NCBI GenBank assembly: GCA_003833135.1
Contig: QZLH01000473.1
Coordinates: 47,446-76,447, forward strand
Source of the DNA: Oehlia diaphana
Lineage: Eukaryota > Glomeromycota > Glomeromycetes > Glomerales > Glomeraceae
Reading direction: 5' to 3'
Length of the DNA: 29,002 bases
The position numbers and the translations under genes were made by a program. How positions within the stretch are numbered: position 1 is the stretch's first letter; each line of letters opens with the position of its first letter. Under the pieces are notes generated by a model. The model saw nothing but the letters and a program-made list of their open reading frames with translations. It was not told where the DNA came from and did no database searches. Of the stretch, positions 1-9,839 are shown in pieces.

Positions 1-119
1 TTTTTCATATATTTTTATATAAATCCGGTTTGGCGAGATTTTTTCGATATATCGGATGTCTTGATATATCGGATATTTTTACTGGAACAAACTGATCCGA
101 TTTATCGAGATTGCCTGTG
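1..119. mobile_element. Terminal end of a TA-flanked (Tc1/mariner/pogo-like) DNA transposon, cut by the window edge
   Basis: The reverse complement of this stretch begins CACAGGCAATCTCGATAAAT and continues with repeated CGATATATCGGAT-like units. The same layout (CACAG, then TCGATAAAxCGGATC, a GTTCCA block and TATC-rich iterations) occurs at 16672, so these are two ends of one repeat family. The tip CTGTG is followed directly by TA at 120-121, as expected for a TA target duplication. The element body lies to the left of the window. No transposase is visible here. Confidence 0.6.
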
Positions 120-121
120 TA

Positions 122-930
122 TAACCTTAATATACAGTAACTGCAGCAAGGATATTTATTGTTGGATAAATTATTTGGTTCATTATATCATAATGAAGAG
201 TTCGTATAAATATATTTTTTTTTTTTAATAAAAAAAAAATTACATTACGAAAAATTATAAAATATTTTATAATAAGAACGTGTAAACAAATATAAATCTT
301 TGAAATTTTTCATGAAAAAAAATTTAGTAAATTCAATTAAATTTACTTATTAATTTACAAGATAGTCAGAATACGGATTAGAAAAACTCCAATTAATATT
401 ACAAAAAACTTTTATTCATACGTTTGTTTTAATTTTTACCCTTTATAGAAATATTTGGAATACGCAATAGGAAGTTTATTCAAAGATTCCGAAAAAGTCA
501 AACTTGTTCTCCAAAGAATTTAATAATTGAATTCACTCATTCAAAGATTCCAAAATTGTCGTGACCTAACTGGAGACTTCAAAGATTATCTGAAGTTTTT
601 GATTGTAAAAAAAAAGTAAGTCCTATGCATAATAAAATGTAACCATTATTATTACTGCTTAATATTTTTGATTTAAAAAAATTTTAAAAGTTTCTAAAAA
701 AAAAAAAAAAAAAATCATAAGATACCCTAAAAAAAAGTTTAATTATTTCTTGCCCAATTTATTACAACTCTAAAAAAAAATTTCAAAATGAAATTAAATC
801 ATATATATATCACTCTTTATATCACTATCGATAATTTTATTGAGTAAAATCATCAATCATTTTTGAAGAAAACCAACCTTTAATCGCACCAAAATAACCA
901 AAAGCAAATCCTCTCAGATTTTATCCTGTA
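122..930. other. AT-rich stretch without a supportable gene
   Basis: This stretch holds poly-A/poly-T runs and short open segments with no recognisable motif. The 450-620 part (around the repeated words CAAAGATTCC and CAAAGATTAT) reads partly like decayed coding sequence, but no frame is open for long. I see no gene that can be supported. Confidence 0.4.
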
Positions 931-1500
931 AAAAAAATTATTTGTTAATAACTTACGCGGAAGCTGATGATATAAACAATCTTTCACTTATAATGATTGG
1001 GAAATGGTTATCGACTTAGATGAAGTAATTCACAGGTAATAAATAAAATTTCTTTAAATATACATAAAATAATAATACTTACTTAGTTCCTTTATAATAA
1101 AATTAAGCTGGGACCATCGTACTTTAATATCACTTCTAAAGAATGGAAGCCAGGTCAAGATTCCATCACGCTAAATGTTTCATCGTGATAATGGATTTAT
1201 CCGAACTGCTTCTATAACAAATTCTACTGGTTATTCATTACAGTAATTTAAAATGTAATTTATCCTAATAAATTTCTAAATTTTAATTATAAAAACTTAG
1301 ATAAAAATTAATTTAACATTCGAATATTTCCTTTTTTAAGCGATGAAAATGAACTAATACAACTGACTGTAGAAACTGTAACCATATATCCTACAGGCCA
1401 CCTGCTTGAAACAGTTGCAACGATGGGATGGACGGAAGATATGCGCTTATTTATCCTAATAATACGGGTTCAACAACCATTTCAATAATTCCTCTTATCC
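930..1500 (+). pseudogene. Decayed exon-like coding remnant, family not recognised
   Basis: Several pieces translate to protein-like text separated by splice-like sites and frame breaks. About 975-1035 reads QSFTYNDWEMVIDLDEVIH in one frame and is followed by a GTAATA donor-like site. About 1110-1172 reads LGPSYFNITSKEWKPGQDSI and runs into a TGA. After a one-base shift, about 1184-1243 reads RDNGFIRTASITNSTGYSLQ. From about 1343 a further piece reads DENELIQLTVETVTIYPTG, and a shifted frame then gives GRYALIYPNNTGSTTISIIP. The order is sensible for one protein, with an extracellular or beta-propeller flavour. Stops and frameshifts argue for a pseudogene, although missed introns could explain part of this. 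I do not recognise the family. Confidence 0.35.
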
Positions 1501-2280
1501 CATATTTATTATAATTCGAATGTCATGATTTTATTAGAAATGAACAAGTTCAAAATAAATCACATTTATATTTTATAGTCCTAACCCCCCTTTAAACATG
1601 AACTCTTGTTTACATTTACAGTATTTGTAATGGCAAATTTTTATCGCCGGTTTTTTCCATGTTTTAACTAAAATTAGAAATTTTCATTGATTTTTATTTT
1701 TCGGGCTATATTTCATTGATCTGCATTATGGTTGTTTACGTTAATGGATAATAAAACCAATCTAAATTTAGGATTCATTTATTGTAACTTTTGACATCTA
1801 GTTTTAACATAAATAGATTTATTTATATATTTTATTTTTTAAGCGTATATTTGTGAGTATAATAGGATTCTTAATTTATAATAATCATTTATCATTTATT
1901 ATACTATGTATCGACAAATTTCTGAGAACATAAGAAAATTACTATTGAATGTAATTATTACAATTATATTAGTATAACGATTTTTGTACACCTATACAAT
2001 AAGTATTAGTTTTATTTGTGAAAATATTCAATTCATAACCCATTTATTTACCTACCAATTTTATTGCTGATAAAAAATGTTTCTAATAATAATCTTAAAA
2101 TTTTTCAAAAATTAAACTTGTTTATTTTTAAATTAACATTTTTTTTATTTATATTCTACTTAAATAGAGCTTTTATTAAGTTTATTAGATGATAGGATTG
2201 TTAAAATACATAAATTGTTTGAAAATTTTGCGTATGTCTACTATACTGAAACAAAGTGAAATTTGGTATGATGCAGAAGT
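1501..2280. other. Intergenic AT-rich stretch, nothing recognised
   Basis: No frame of useful length, no paired repeat ends and no RNA gene is apparent on either strand. Confidence 0.4.
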
Positions 2281-2281
2281 A

Positions 2282-2870
2282 TTAGCAATCGTTTGTGGTT
2301 AAATCTAAAATATTTGTTTGTGCTTCAATAAAATGGTGTAAAAGCTCATTAAATGCCTGACAAGACTTATTTTCAATTGCTAAGTTTAAAGCTTTTTTAC
2401 AAAGTTCAAGACCACGCCCATATTGTTCTTTTTTTGATTCTAAATATTTAACAGAATCATTATAAACCTCATCTCCATGAATAGAATTTATCATCAAAAA
2501 AGTTCCAGTTTCTTGTTTTTCATTTGAATAAATTGAATTGATTTTTCAAAAGCATTTTCTGCTGCTGTAAGGCCTTCTTCAGAGTATGATCAACTGGAAG
2601 GAACTAGTTTGATGTTAAACTGAGCTATTTTTGACTGCAACATTACTGCAAAAAAATGTCTACAGATGAGCCAACATAAATTAAATGAAGCCATGTACAA
2701 TAAATGTTTCAAGAATTTCAAATGTTGTAAATGTTTGTCCAATATATATATCTCTTAATGGACTATCATTATCAGATTTATCATTATCGTTAACTTCATT
2801 TGTATCATTTTTATTATCATTTTCGTCATATATAATATGGTAAAAATCAGGAATAACATCTATCTAGATA
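2282..2870 (-). pseudogene. Remnant of a MULE/FAR1-like transposase with internal deletion
   Basis: On the minus strand the distal part (about 2870-2676) encodes an acidic Asn/Asp-rich leader, then RDIYIGQTFTTFEILETF and a stop. The IGQTF-x2-(W/F)E motif resembles the start of the FAR1-like DNA-binding domain of MULE transposases. After a break, about 2640-2282 reads through a TGA and a one-base frame change near 2518 into MINSIHGDEVYNDSVKYLES and then KKEQYGRGLELCKKALNLAI, ending at a stop at 2282. That Lys/Tyr-Gly plus KKAL helix pattern resembles the C-terminal tail of the same proteins. The catalytic DDE region and SWIM zinc finger expected between them are absent, so this would be an internally deleted, non-functional copy. 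The family call is from memory. A small TPR-like protein fragment is the alternative for the proximal part. Confidence 0.45.
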
Positions 2871-3014
2871 TAATAGATGACTAGTTAACACAAAATTTGC
2901 AAATTATAAAAGTTTTATAATAACTTGCCTTTGAAAATTGTTAAAATTGCTTGTAAAAAATTTGAAATCATGAGAAATTTGAAAACAGGTCAATTTATAT
3001 ATATGTTTTACAAT

Positions 3015-3556
3015 TAGGGATTGCAATGATCATAGTCATTAATCAGTTATGACCAGTCATGACCATGACTGATATCAGTCAGTTAAAGATCTCTGACTGA
3101 CCATTTGACTGACCATTTAACCGATCCTGAAAATGTTTGCAAAATGTCTTTTCTATTAAAATAATTAAAAAATGTTTGTGAAACATCTTTTTATTAAATT
3201 TCATATTAAAACATTGCAAAAACATTTTTTATTAAGTATTTCATAAAAAAAAGGTTTCACAAACATTTTAATTGATTTAACAAAAAAATGTTGTGAAAAC
3301 ATTTTTTAATAAGTTTAATCTAATAAAAAAAATATTTCACAACATTTTTAAATAGAAATAAAAATTTAATTTAATAAAAAACTTTTCACAAACTTTTTTT
3401 AACCAAAAATATTGTGAAAGTGGTCAGTGGTTAGATCAGTGTTAGATCGGTCAAATGGTTAGTCAAACAGTCGATTAAACAGTCAGTCAGTCAGTTAAAG
3501 GTTTTTGACTGGTTATTACTGATTGATGACTGATTATGACTGACTGTTGATCTCTA
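3015..3556. mobile_element. Non-autonomous element with GTCAGTCA/GACTGACC inverted ends (copy 1)
   Basis: The left end (GGGATTGCAATGATCATAGT, then iterated CAGTTATGACCAGTCATGAC) is matched in inverted orientation by the right end (TTGACTGGTTATTACTGATT through GACTGACTGTTGATCTC). TA lies immediately outside both ends (3015-3016 and 3555-3556), consistent with TA insertion. The interior of about 300 bp repeats a unit like AAAATGTTTGTGAAACATTT in both orientations, so the whole element is a nest of short palindromes. There is no open frame. It shares its architecture and words with the element at 15438-16340. Confidence 0.6.
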
Positions 3557-3756
3557 TTCACAATCTATAATTATGCAATAGGAAGGAAATCTGATTGCAT
3601 AATAGGGAGGACATGTATAGTATCCTCTGGTACTATATTAATATTTACTATTATTAAATACAAGTATAATGATTATTGAATAATATTTGTTTATATAATA
3701 TTTTTATTTCATTATTTCTTATAAATTATAATGATTATGTTACATTTCATGTTTTG

Positions 3757-4250
3757 CAGAAACTCATTTTTCCAAAGCTCATTTTACTAAAGGAAAGTTT
3801 TAGAAGTTCTGCAGAAGAGACATTTCATCAAATAGGCAAATGTGCATTTTGCTGACTCCTCCTCCCCTGAATCATATATTTTTGTGGAGGACATTCTTTA
3901 ACTTAAAATAAATTTCAAAGAACAAATTCTCTTTTTTTGCTTATCCCAGTAATGAAATTGGGAGTATGATGATATTATTATCTTAAATTTAAGATCAAAT
4001 AAAATTAATAAGAAAAAATGAGTTAATATAATGTATGAATAATTCATTTATTTTCAAAAAAGGAAATTTAAGAAGTTTCATATTTTTGGCAAAATGTCCC
4101 TTCGCTGAAATGATTTGGAAAATGCCTTTTAGCAAAATAGTCATTAGAGAATGTTCATTCAGGAAATTGTTTTTGGTAAAATGGCACTTTGGTAAAAACA
4201 TTTCTGGCGAAATTTCTTCAGAAAAATGGGTTTAGTAAAATGTACTTGGA
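3757..4250. repeat. Inverted pair of degenerate 15-bp minisatellite arrays
   Basis: From about 4087 to 4240 the plus strand repeats a degenerate 15-base unit close to TTNGGNAAAATGNCN, about eleven times in succession (for example TTGGCAAAATGTCCC and TTGGTAAAATGGCAC). From about 3757 to 3855 the same unit appears on the other strand (CATTTTGCTGA, CATTTTACTAAAG, CATTTTTCCAAAG). The two arrays therefore form long imperfect inverted repeats around about 230 bp of unrelated DNA. Because 15 is divisible by three, spurious pentapeptide-repeat frames open on both strands. No target duplication was identified, so transposon status is inferred. Confidence 0.5.
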
Positions 4251-4617
4251 TACCAACTATAATGGCAACTTTCCACCTAAGTATTATCATAAAAATTTAT
4301 TTATTGAAGTTATATCATTTATACTAGTCTTTCTGAAATCATTACTCCTATCCCTTTCCTAATTGATAAACTATTTTATATTGTAGATAAAGAGGTTGAT
4401 AGATAGTAAATTAATGATGAATAGTGATTATAGATTTTTATCTTTTGTTAAGTGTGTAGGTAGTGAAAATGTTGATAAAAATTGTATAATCAAGTAATAT
4501 TTGTTTAAATCCATTTTGTTAAGTCAAAAGGGGCTATTCAAATAATCAGTATCAAAAATTGCAAGGGGAAATAAAATATATATTAATGAAAAATTCTTTT
4601 TAATGTACTATCCAACT

Positions 4618-5052
4618 AGGACCCCAGATATCTAATATAAAGGTCATAATGGACTTTTGGCCAGAAACACCACTTTTCACCAAAACTCAAAAAAACATTT
4701 TTTGTAAATATCTCAGCATCCAGTAATTTAATTTTGATGAACTTTTTTTTATTTCGTAGTCCTCATTTAGCTCTACAAAAAAGAAAAGAAGGCAAGAACA
4801 TGAACTAAGACCTTTATTTAGAAAAAACTTATTAAATATATGGGCCAGGATAAGAAAAAGGACCGTGAATTCAATCTAACAGTTGATTACATCCTCACAT
4901 TAAATAATGTATAAGAAGGTAAGTGCATATTATGTAAATGGGAATGGAATCAGCTATAAGATTTAACCCAATGGACAGTAGATTGAATTAGTAATAATTT
5001 ATAACATATCAAAGGAAATGTACGTCTTGCTTGTTTAGAATGTAAGAAATAA
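4618..5052 (+). pseudogene. Degenerate transposon segment with a broken HNH-type endonuclease domain
   Basis: About 4618-4750 has the look of a repetitive non-coding lead-in (GGCCAGAAACACCACTTTTC, then AACTCAAAAAAAC). From about 4780 a frame reads KKKRRQEHELRPLFRKNLLN, shifts by one base near 4857, and continues KDREFNLTVDYILTLNNV. Then come in-frame stops separating EGKCILCKWEWNQL, DLTQWTVD, ISNN and HIKGNVRLACLECKK. The C-x2-C near the front, the central VD followed by an expected basic residue and IxNN, and the closing HIKGNVRLACLEC match the general plan of HNH/zinc-binding endonucleases of the type common in phages, large viruses and selfish elements. Four internal stops plus a frameshift make it a pseudogene. 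Confidence 0.55.
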
Positions 5053-5124
5053 AGTTTTATTAGTTTTTGCAAAAAAAAGAAAAATAAATTTGACTAAATA
5101 AATTTTATGTTAATAATTTATCAA

Positions 5125-6330
5125 TACTTTGTAATTCCATAAAGTGAATAATATTGCCATGAAAATCTACATCTCGTTGTAGTTTAAGCTAAATTATGAA
5201 TGTATTATAAGAAAAAAAAATAATAATAATTTATTTTTACGTATTATTTTTATATTTAAAGAATATTGTAAATTCAAATAGAAAATACCTCATTAACAAT
5301 TTCTTTTATGGTAATGTTATTAAGATTAAAAAAGGATTTTAACACTAAATAATGTTCAAAATTTTTCCAATTTGCATGGAAAACTTTTCCAAATGCTCTG
5401 AAATCAATTTCTTGAATATTTTTAAAATTTTCAAATTTGTAATATATTAAATATTCTTTAGTAAGAGCTTTTTCAATCTAATTGATCCATTCAATTGCAT
5501 TTTCTTTATTTTGTATTTTGTTAATATTGTTATTATTAGTAGACATGGTGTGATGAAGTAAAATTTACTGTCAGAAATAATCAAAATAATCAGAAAAAAA
5601 AACTCCTTCCTAAAATTATTTGTTGATCATCCGAAATAGTGTTTATAAATAATTTTCCAGTTACACAATATAATCTGATAATTAATGTCATTATCTATAC
5701 TTTTATGTAAAAGTTGGAAAAGTGACCAGAATCATTTGAAAAATTGGAAAAAATTTCCGCAAAAAATATGTATCTTGTATAGTATGCAAAAAAATCATAG
5801 CATAAAGATTATATAATGCATATGCAATATACTTTAAAATAACTGAAGAATGCTCTGATAGTTGCACAAATAATCATTAATGACTTGGTTATTCTGTTTT
5901 ATTAGCACTGAAGAAAATCTATTGTTTCTTCTGCTTCTTTTTGGTTGAGAAATTATGGGGTCATTGTATGACTTGTAGATTATCTAGTAGTGATTATCTT
6001 AAATTAATAAAATTATGAGGAATATGAGAGTGACAAAGAAAATACTATTTATTTTTTTTTAATAAAAAATCTTTCACACCGAATAGCAGTAATAGTTTAT
6101 GATGGACTTAAGGTTAGTATTATCAATTGGATAACACCTGAAGCCAAATGATTTAATGCCAAAACTATATTACATTCTGTCAATTCAAGTAATTCTTTTG
6201 TTATTTTTGCTACATTTGCTTGGCAAGTGTACATAAGTTTAGTAATGATAATTACTTCAAGTTCTCAAGAAACAACTTTTGGCTCAAAAAAAAACTAAAT
6301 TTAACTAGTCAATTGCTCTTGTAGAATTAA
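5125..6330. repeat. Segmental duplication copy A (pairs with about 8605-10150)
   Basis: Besides the kinase exons, the upstream non-coding DNA is shared with copy B. Examples are TTGTTGATCATCCGAAATAG against TTGTTGATCATTCGAAATAG, followed by the GTGTTTATAAATA block, and the CTGAAGAAAATCTATTGTTT against CTGAAGAAAATTTATTATTT block followed by CTTGTAGATTATCTA. Homologous words stay colinear to about 6300. Copy B carries about 500 bp of extra sequence between about 9396 and 9906. The shared upstream region means that the duplicated block included the promoter. Confidence 0.65.
5127..5546 (-). pseudogene. Truncated duplicate of the kinase-Sel1 gene (exons 1 and 2 only)
   Basis: Exon 1 (5546-5289) starts ATG and closely follows residues 1-88 of the intact gene at 9018-6712, but has a TAG right after the WIN of the N-terminal WINWIEE motif. 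It has also lost the glycine loop: the intact IGSGTFGKVFRA corresponds to IDFRAFGKVFHA here. The exon ends GAG followed by GTATTTT. Exon 2 (about 5188-5127) matches the intact LKLQRDVNFNTNIIRYYGIT with changes. Homology stops near 5125 and no later exon is present. It is a dead partial copy produced by the duplication described for 5125-6330, now bordered by the HNH transposon remnant. Confidence 0.85.
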
Positions 6331-6560
6331 CCATTGACGAATAGCAATACAAAACAAATAAGTTTAATTTTGGTAATTTGCCTTTACTAACGTTCTATCA
6401 CTTATTTCTTTAAAGTCATCATATATATTTTAACATTTTAACAAAAAAATTAATCATTTATTATACAAGATTTAAATCATAATTTTTGTTATAAAAGCTA
6501 TATTAAAAATTTGGAATGTTACTTTTTTATGTAAATAAAATGAACATATTTTTTAAATAA
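5547..6560. other. Non-coding upstream region of the duplicated block
   Basis: No gene is visible. The first part corresponds to the promoter region of the intact kinase gene (see the segmental duplication entry). The rest is AT-rich with runs such as the T tract around 6050. Confidence 0.4.
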
Positions 6561-6562
6561 TT

Positions 6563-6671
6563 GTCTGGAGTGAAGCGATATGTTTAAAAAAAATTGATCA
6601 CGTGAATTTCTCTGTCCACCACGTGATTGTTGCCCAATGAAATAGTGAGTTTTAGTTTCTTCGTTCCAGAC
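6563..6671. mobile_element. Small MITE-like inverted-repeat element
   Basis: It begins GTCTGGAGTGAAG, and its other end, read in reverse complement, begins GTCTGGAACGAAG, so about 13 bases pair with two mismatches. The interior has two CACGTG cores (ATCACGTGAA and CCACGTGATT). I could not identify a clean target duplication. It sits about 40 bp beyond the stop codon of the kinase-Sel1 gene, so it probably lies in or next to that gene's 3' untranslated region. Confidence 0.45.
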
Positions 6672-6711
6672 TTACAATAGTTCCCGTTTTCCTAGTATAC
6701 AAAAATTGTTT

Positions 6712-9018
6712 CTAAATTTTGAGTATATTTAATCTATTTTGGGCATTTTGATATCCTTGATTAGCAGATTTTTCATACCAATAAATTGCTTTATCCAAAT
6801 CTTTTTCAATGCCACCTTCTCCTATTTCATACATCATAGCAAGATTATGTTGGGCCACATTATGTCCTAAATTTGCTGCTCTTAGATACAACTCAACTGC
6901 CTTTTGCTTATTATCAATATCAATTCCAATACCAAGATCATAACAATATCCTAACATCATCATTCCATCTGAATATCCTCCTTCAGCTGATTTTTTAAAT
7001 AATTTAAAAGCTTTTTGATTATCTTTATCAACACCATTTCCATTTTTATATAAAAGGCCAAGATTAGACATAGCTACCAAATTTCCATTAATTGCAGCTT
7101 TTTCATACCAATATGCAGCTAATTTTGAATCTTTTTTAACACTTAATCCATTTTTATAAAACCAACCTAGTTTAAATTGTCCTATTGCGTAATCTTTATT
7201 AGCCAATTTTTCATAATATTCAAAAGTAAGATTATCATTTCTTATAATTCCATCTCCAAATTCATAACAATGTCCAACCAAATATTGTGCTAATATATGA
7301 CCCTCTTCAGATGCATTTATAAATAAATTAAATGCTTTTTCATGATTCTTAATTGTTTCAATTCCTACATAATTAAAATATCCAAGTAAAAAAACGAAAT
7401 TTGAAGTATTTTGATTATTTAATAACCAATTATAAATTTCTTTTGAATTTATACTATGATTATTAAGATAATCAAGAACATGTGGTTTTGTCACATTTCT
7501 TTTATTAACTTCTTTAAAAATGATATCAACTATTTCATTAACTATTATGCTTGAATTCTCAGATGAAATATCATTATTTGTGGTCATCATAATTATTTCA
7601 TTTGTATTCGTATTATTAAAATTTTTGATTATTTGAGATACTTTTCCGTGTAATGGATTTTCAGTACTACTTGGAGTTAGATTTTCATTTGGCTTAGGGT
7701 TAGCTTGATTAGATATATCAATTTGTTGATAAATTGTTATACTATTTGAATTTGAAATAAAATTTTCTAACCTATCAACAACTTCACGCATGAATGGACG
7801 ATTGTTTGGTTTACCTTTCCAACATTCTAATAATTAATAATAATATTTGATTAAATGATTATTTTGATGAATAAGAAAAAATGTTATATCAAATATATTG
7901 AAATTAAATTTACCAGTATAGAGATTAGAATAATCATTAGGAGTATTTGGAATAATATCTTCTCTTCGACCATACAAAATTTCATAGATTAAACTAGACT
8001 TATTTGACTCTTCATGAAATGGTGGGTTCCCACTTGATATTTCCCATAACAATACGCCAATACTATATACATCGCTCTTCTCATTTAATTTTAAATTGTT
8101 TAACAATAATATTTTTGGATCAATATAGGGCACCATACCAAGTAATTTTGATTGTGAATTAGATGCCTCATCAATCCTTTTTGATATCCCAAAGTCCGCC
8201 AACTTGATGGAATTCTGATGAACTAACACATTACAGGAATGCTAGTAAATAAAGGCAAATTAGCTTTTATGAAATAAACATATTATTGTTTATATTAAAT
8301 AAAAAGATTACCAAGTCTCGGTGAACAATCCCTTCATCATGCAGAAATGATACAGAACAAGCTAATTGATAAGCCAAGTTATATTTATGTTTCCAGGTAA
8401 GTCTATTAAAGTTATTTTTCAAATAATCTCGAAGAGTACTACCATCTGCGTATTCCATTACCAACCAGTAATTTTTTATTTGGTCAATTTTATTTTCTAA
8501 CAAAAAAAAAAGGAAATAAAATTTTTGTTAGATTTTGCAAAAAAAAAAAAAATTTAAATAAATATAATTTAATTACAATTATTAATATCAAATACCTGAT
8601 TCAAGTTTTGTAATTCCGTAATAGCGAATAATATTGGTATTAAAATTTACATCTCGTTGAAGTTTAAGCTAAATTGTGAATGTACTAATAATTATTATTA
8701 AGAAAAGATAAAATATTTTATTTTGTGTATTTCAAAATTTTTTTATAAATTTACCTCATTAACAATTTCTTTTACGGTGATGTTATTGGGATTTAAAAAA
8801 GATTTTAACGCTAAATAATGTTCAAAATTTTTCCAATTTGCACGAAAAACTTTTCCAAATGTTCCGGAACCAATTTCTTGAATATTTTTAAAATTTTCAA
8901 ATTCATAATATTTAAAATATTCCTTAGTAAGAGCTTCTTCAATCCAATTAATACATTCATTTGTATTTTCTTTACTTTGTATTTCGTTAACGTTAATATT
9001 GTTATTATTATTAGACAT
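6712..9018 (-). CDS. Kinase-Sel1 fusion protein (TKL-like protein kinase with C-terminal Sel1 repeats), 654 aa
   Basis: Five exons give one continuous frame: 9018-8755, 8668-8596, 8496-8312, 8241-7914 and 7826-6712, all GT..AG, with phases 0,1,0,1. After a short Asn-rich N-terminus comes WIEEALTKEYFKYYEF (about 25-40), then the kinase domain (about 43-305). The glycine loop is IGSGTFGKV at 49-57, the ATP lysine is K72 in LALKSF, the probable helix-C Glu is E88, the catalytic loop is HRDLHSCN (171-178), DFG is 190-192, and the activation segment ends YIDP instead of APE. All catalytic residues are present, so Ser/Thr or dual-specificity activity is expected. Residues about 427-650 form six Sel1 repeats of about 36 residues plus a cap, a helical scaffold for protein-protein contacts. 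The gene lies head to head with the pseudokinase at 11070. A broken copy of its first exons lies 3.5 kb further along. The cellular role is unknown. Confidence 0.9.
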
Positions 9019-9035
9019 AGCGCTATGAAGTAAAA

Positions 9036-9055
9036 AAAAAAAAAAAAAAAATTGT
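9036..9055. repeat. Long poly-A tract just upstream of the kinase-Sel1 start codon
   Basis: An uninterrupted run of about 20 A on the plus strand (poly-T on the coding strand) begins about 17 bp before the ATG at 9018. The duplicate copy lacks this run at the same place. It could affect 5' UTR behaviour, or it may be slippage noise. Confidence 0.5.
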
Positions 9056-9501
9056 CGACAAAAATGGTTAAAAAAAAAACTCTTTATGGAATTATTGAAA
9101 CCTAAAATTAATTGTTGATCATTCGAAATAGTGTTTATAAATATTTTTCCGGGTTACACTATTGTGTAATATAATTATGACGATCTTTTGTCCCTGTATA
9201 ATTTTACGTTAAAATTTAATAGTAATGTGTCTAGAATCATTTAAAAATTAGAGAAATTTTTCATAAATGTAGGCCATGTTTTTAGTATGCAAGAAAAAGA
9301 GCAATGATAAATAAACAAGGATTATATAAAGTATAAAATGATATTAAGATTGATAGTTACATAAAGAAATAAATAATTAAAATGTTAAATTGGTTATGCA
9401 TTTAAAATATAAATGAATAAAATGGAAAGTTATAACAAATTTTAGTATATATATAAATTTATATTTATGCAAAAAAATGCACCATATTAATATTTAAAGA
9501 T

Positions 9502-9839
9502 TAGGGTATCAAAAAGTTGCAATCGAGGAATTTTGATCGATCTTGCAGGTTCGTGATCGATCGAAAATCATGAGCAATCAATTTTTGATCGATCATTAAA
9601 TTTAAATGATTGAACATTTATTAGACTTATCCGAATTGATCGATCATGGAAATCAGGTGCATAAAAAACTAATTTTTTTTCTAATTTCTACATAATAAAT
9701 AAATTAAAGTAATAAGTTTGATCGATCAAATTAACAAATTTTTTTGATCAAGAGTTAATCGAAGCCAATATTTTGTGATCGAACCATTGATTGAGTTTGA
9801 TGTTAATTGATTCGATTAAGAGCCTATGATAATACTTTA
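9502..9839. mobile_element. GATCGATC-rich palindromic element inserted in the kinase upstream region
   Basis: The stretch holds many copies of GATCGATC, TTGATCGATC and CGATCAT in both orientations (for example 9534-9541, 9556-9563, 9588-9595, 9638-9645 and 9720-9727). TA lies just outside the likely ends (9502-9503 before GGGTATC; 9838-9839 after AATACTT), and both ends carry AATCGA about 20 bases in. It falls inside the segment that copy B has and copy A lacks, which supports an insertion. The terminal match is weak, so the exact ends are uncertain. No coding capacity is seen. Confidence 0.45.

Noticed and set aside
3995..4235. Overlapping frames on both strands (66 and 68 codons)
   Set aside because: They arise from the 15-bp repeat period being divisible by three and have no gene context.
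8818..9033. Plus-strand 71-codon frame
   Set aside because: It is antisense to exon 1 of the intact kinase-Sel1 gene, whose motifs are clear on the other strand.
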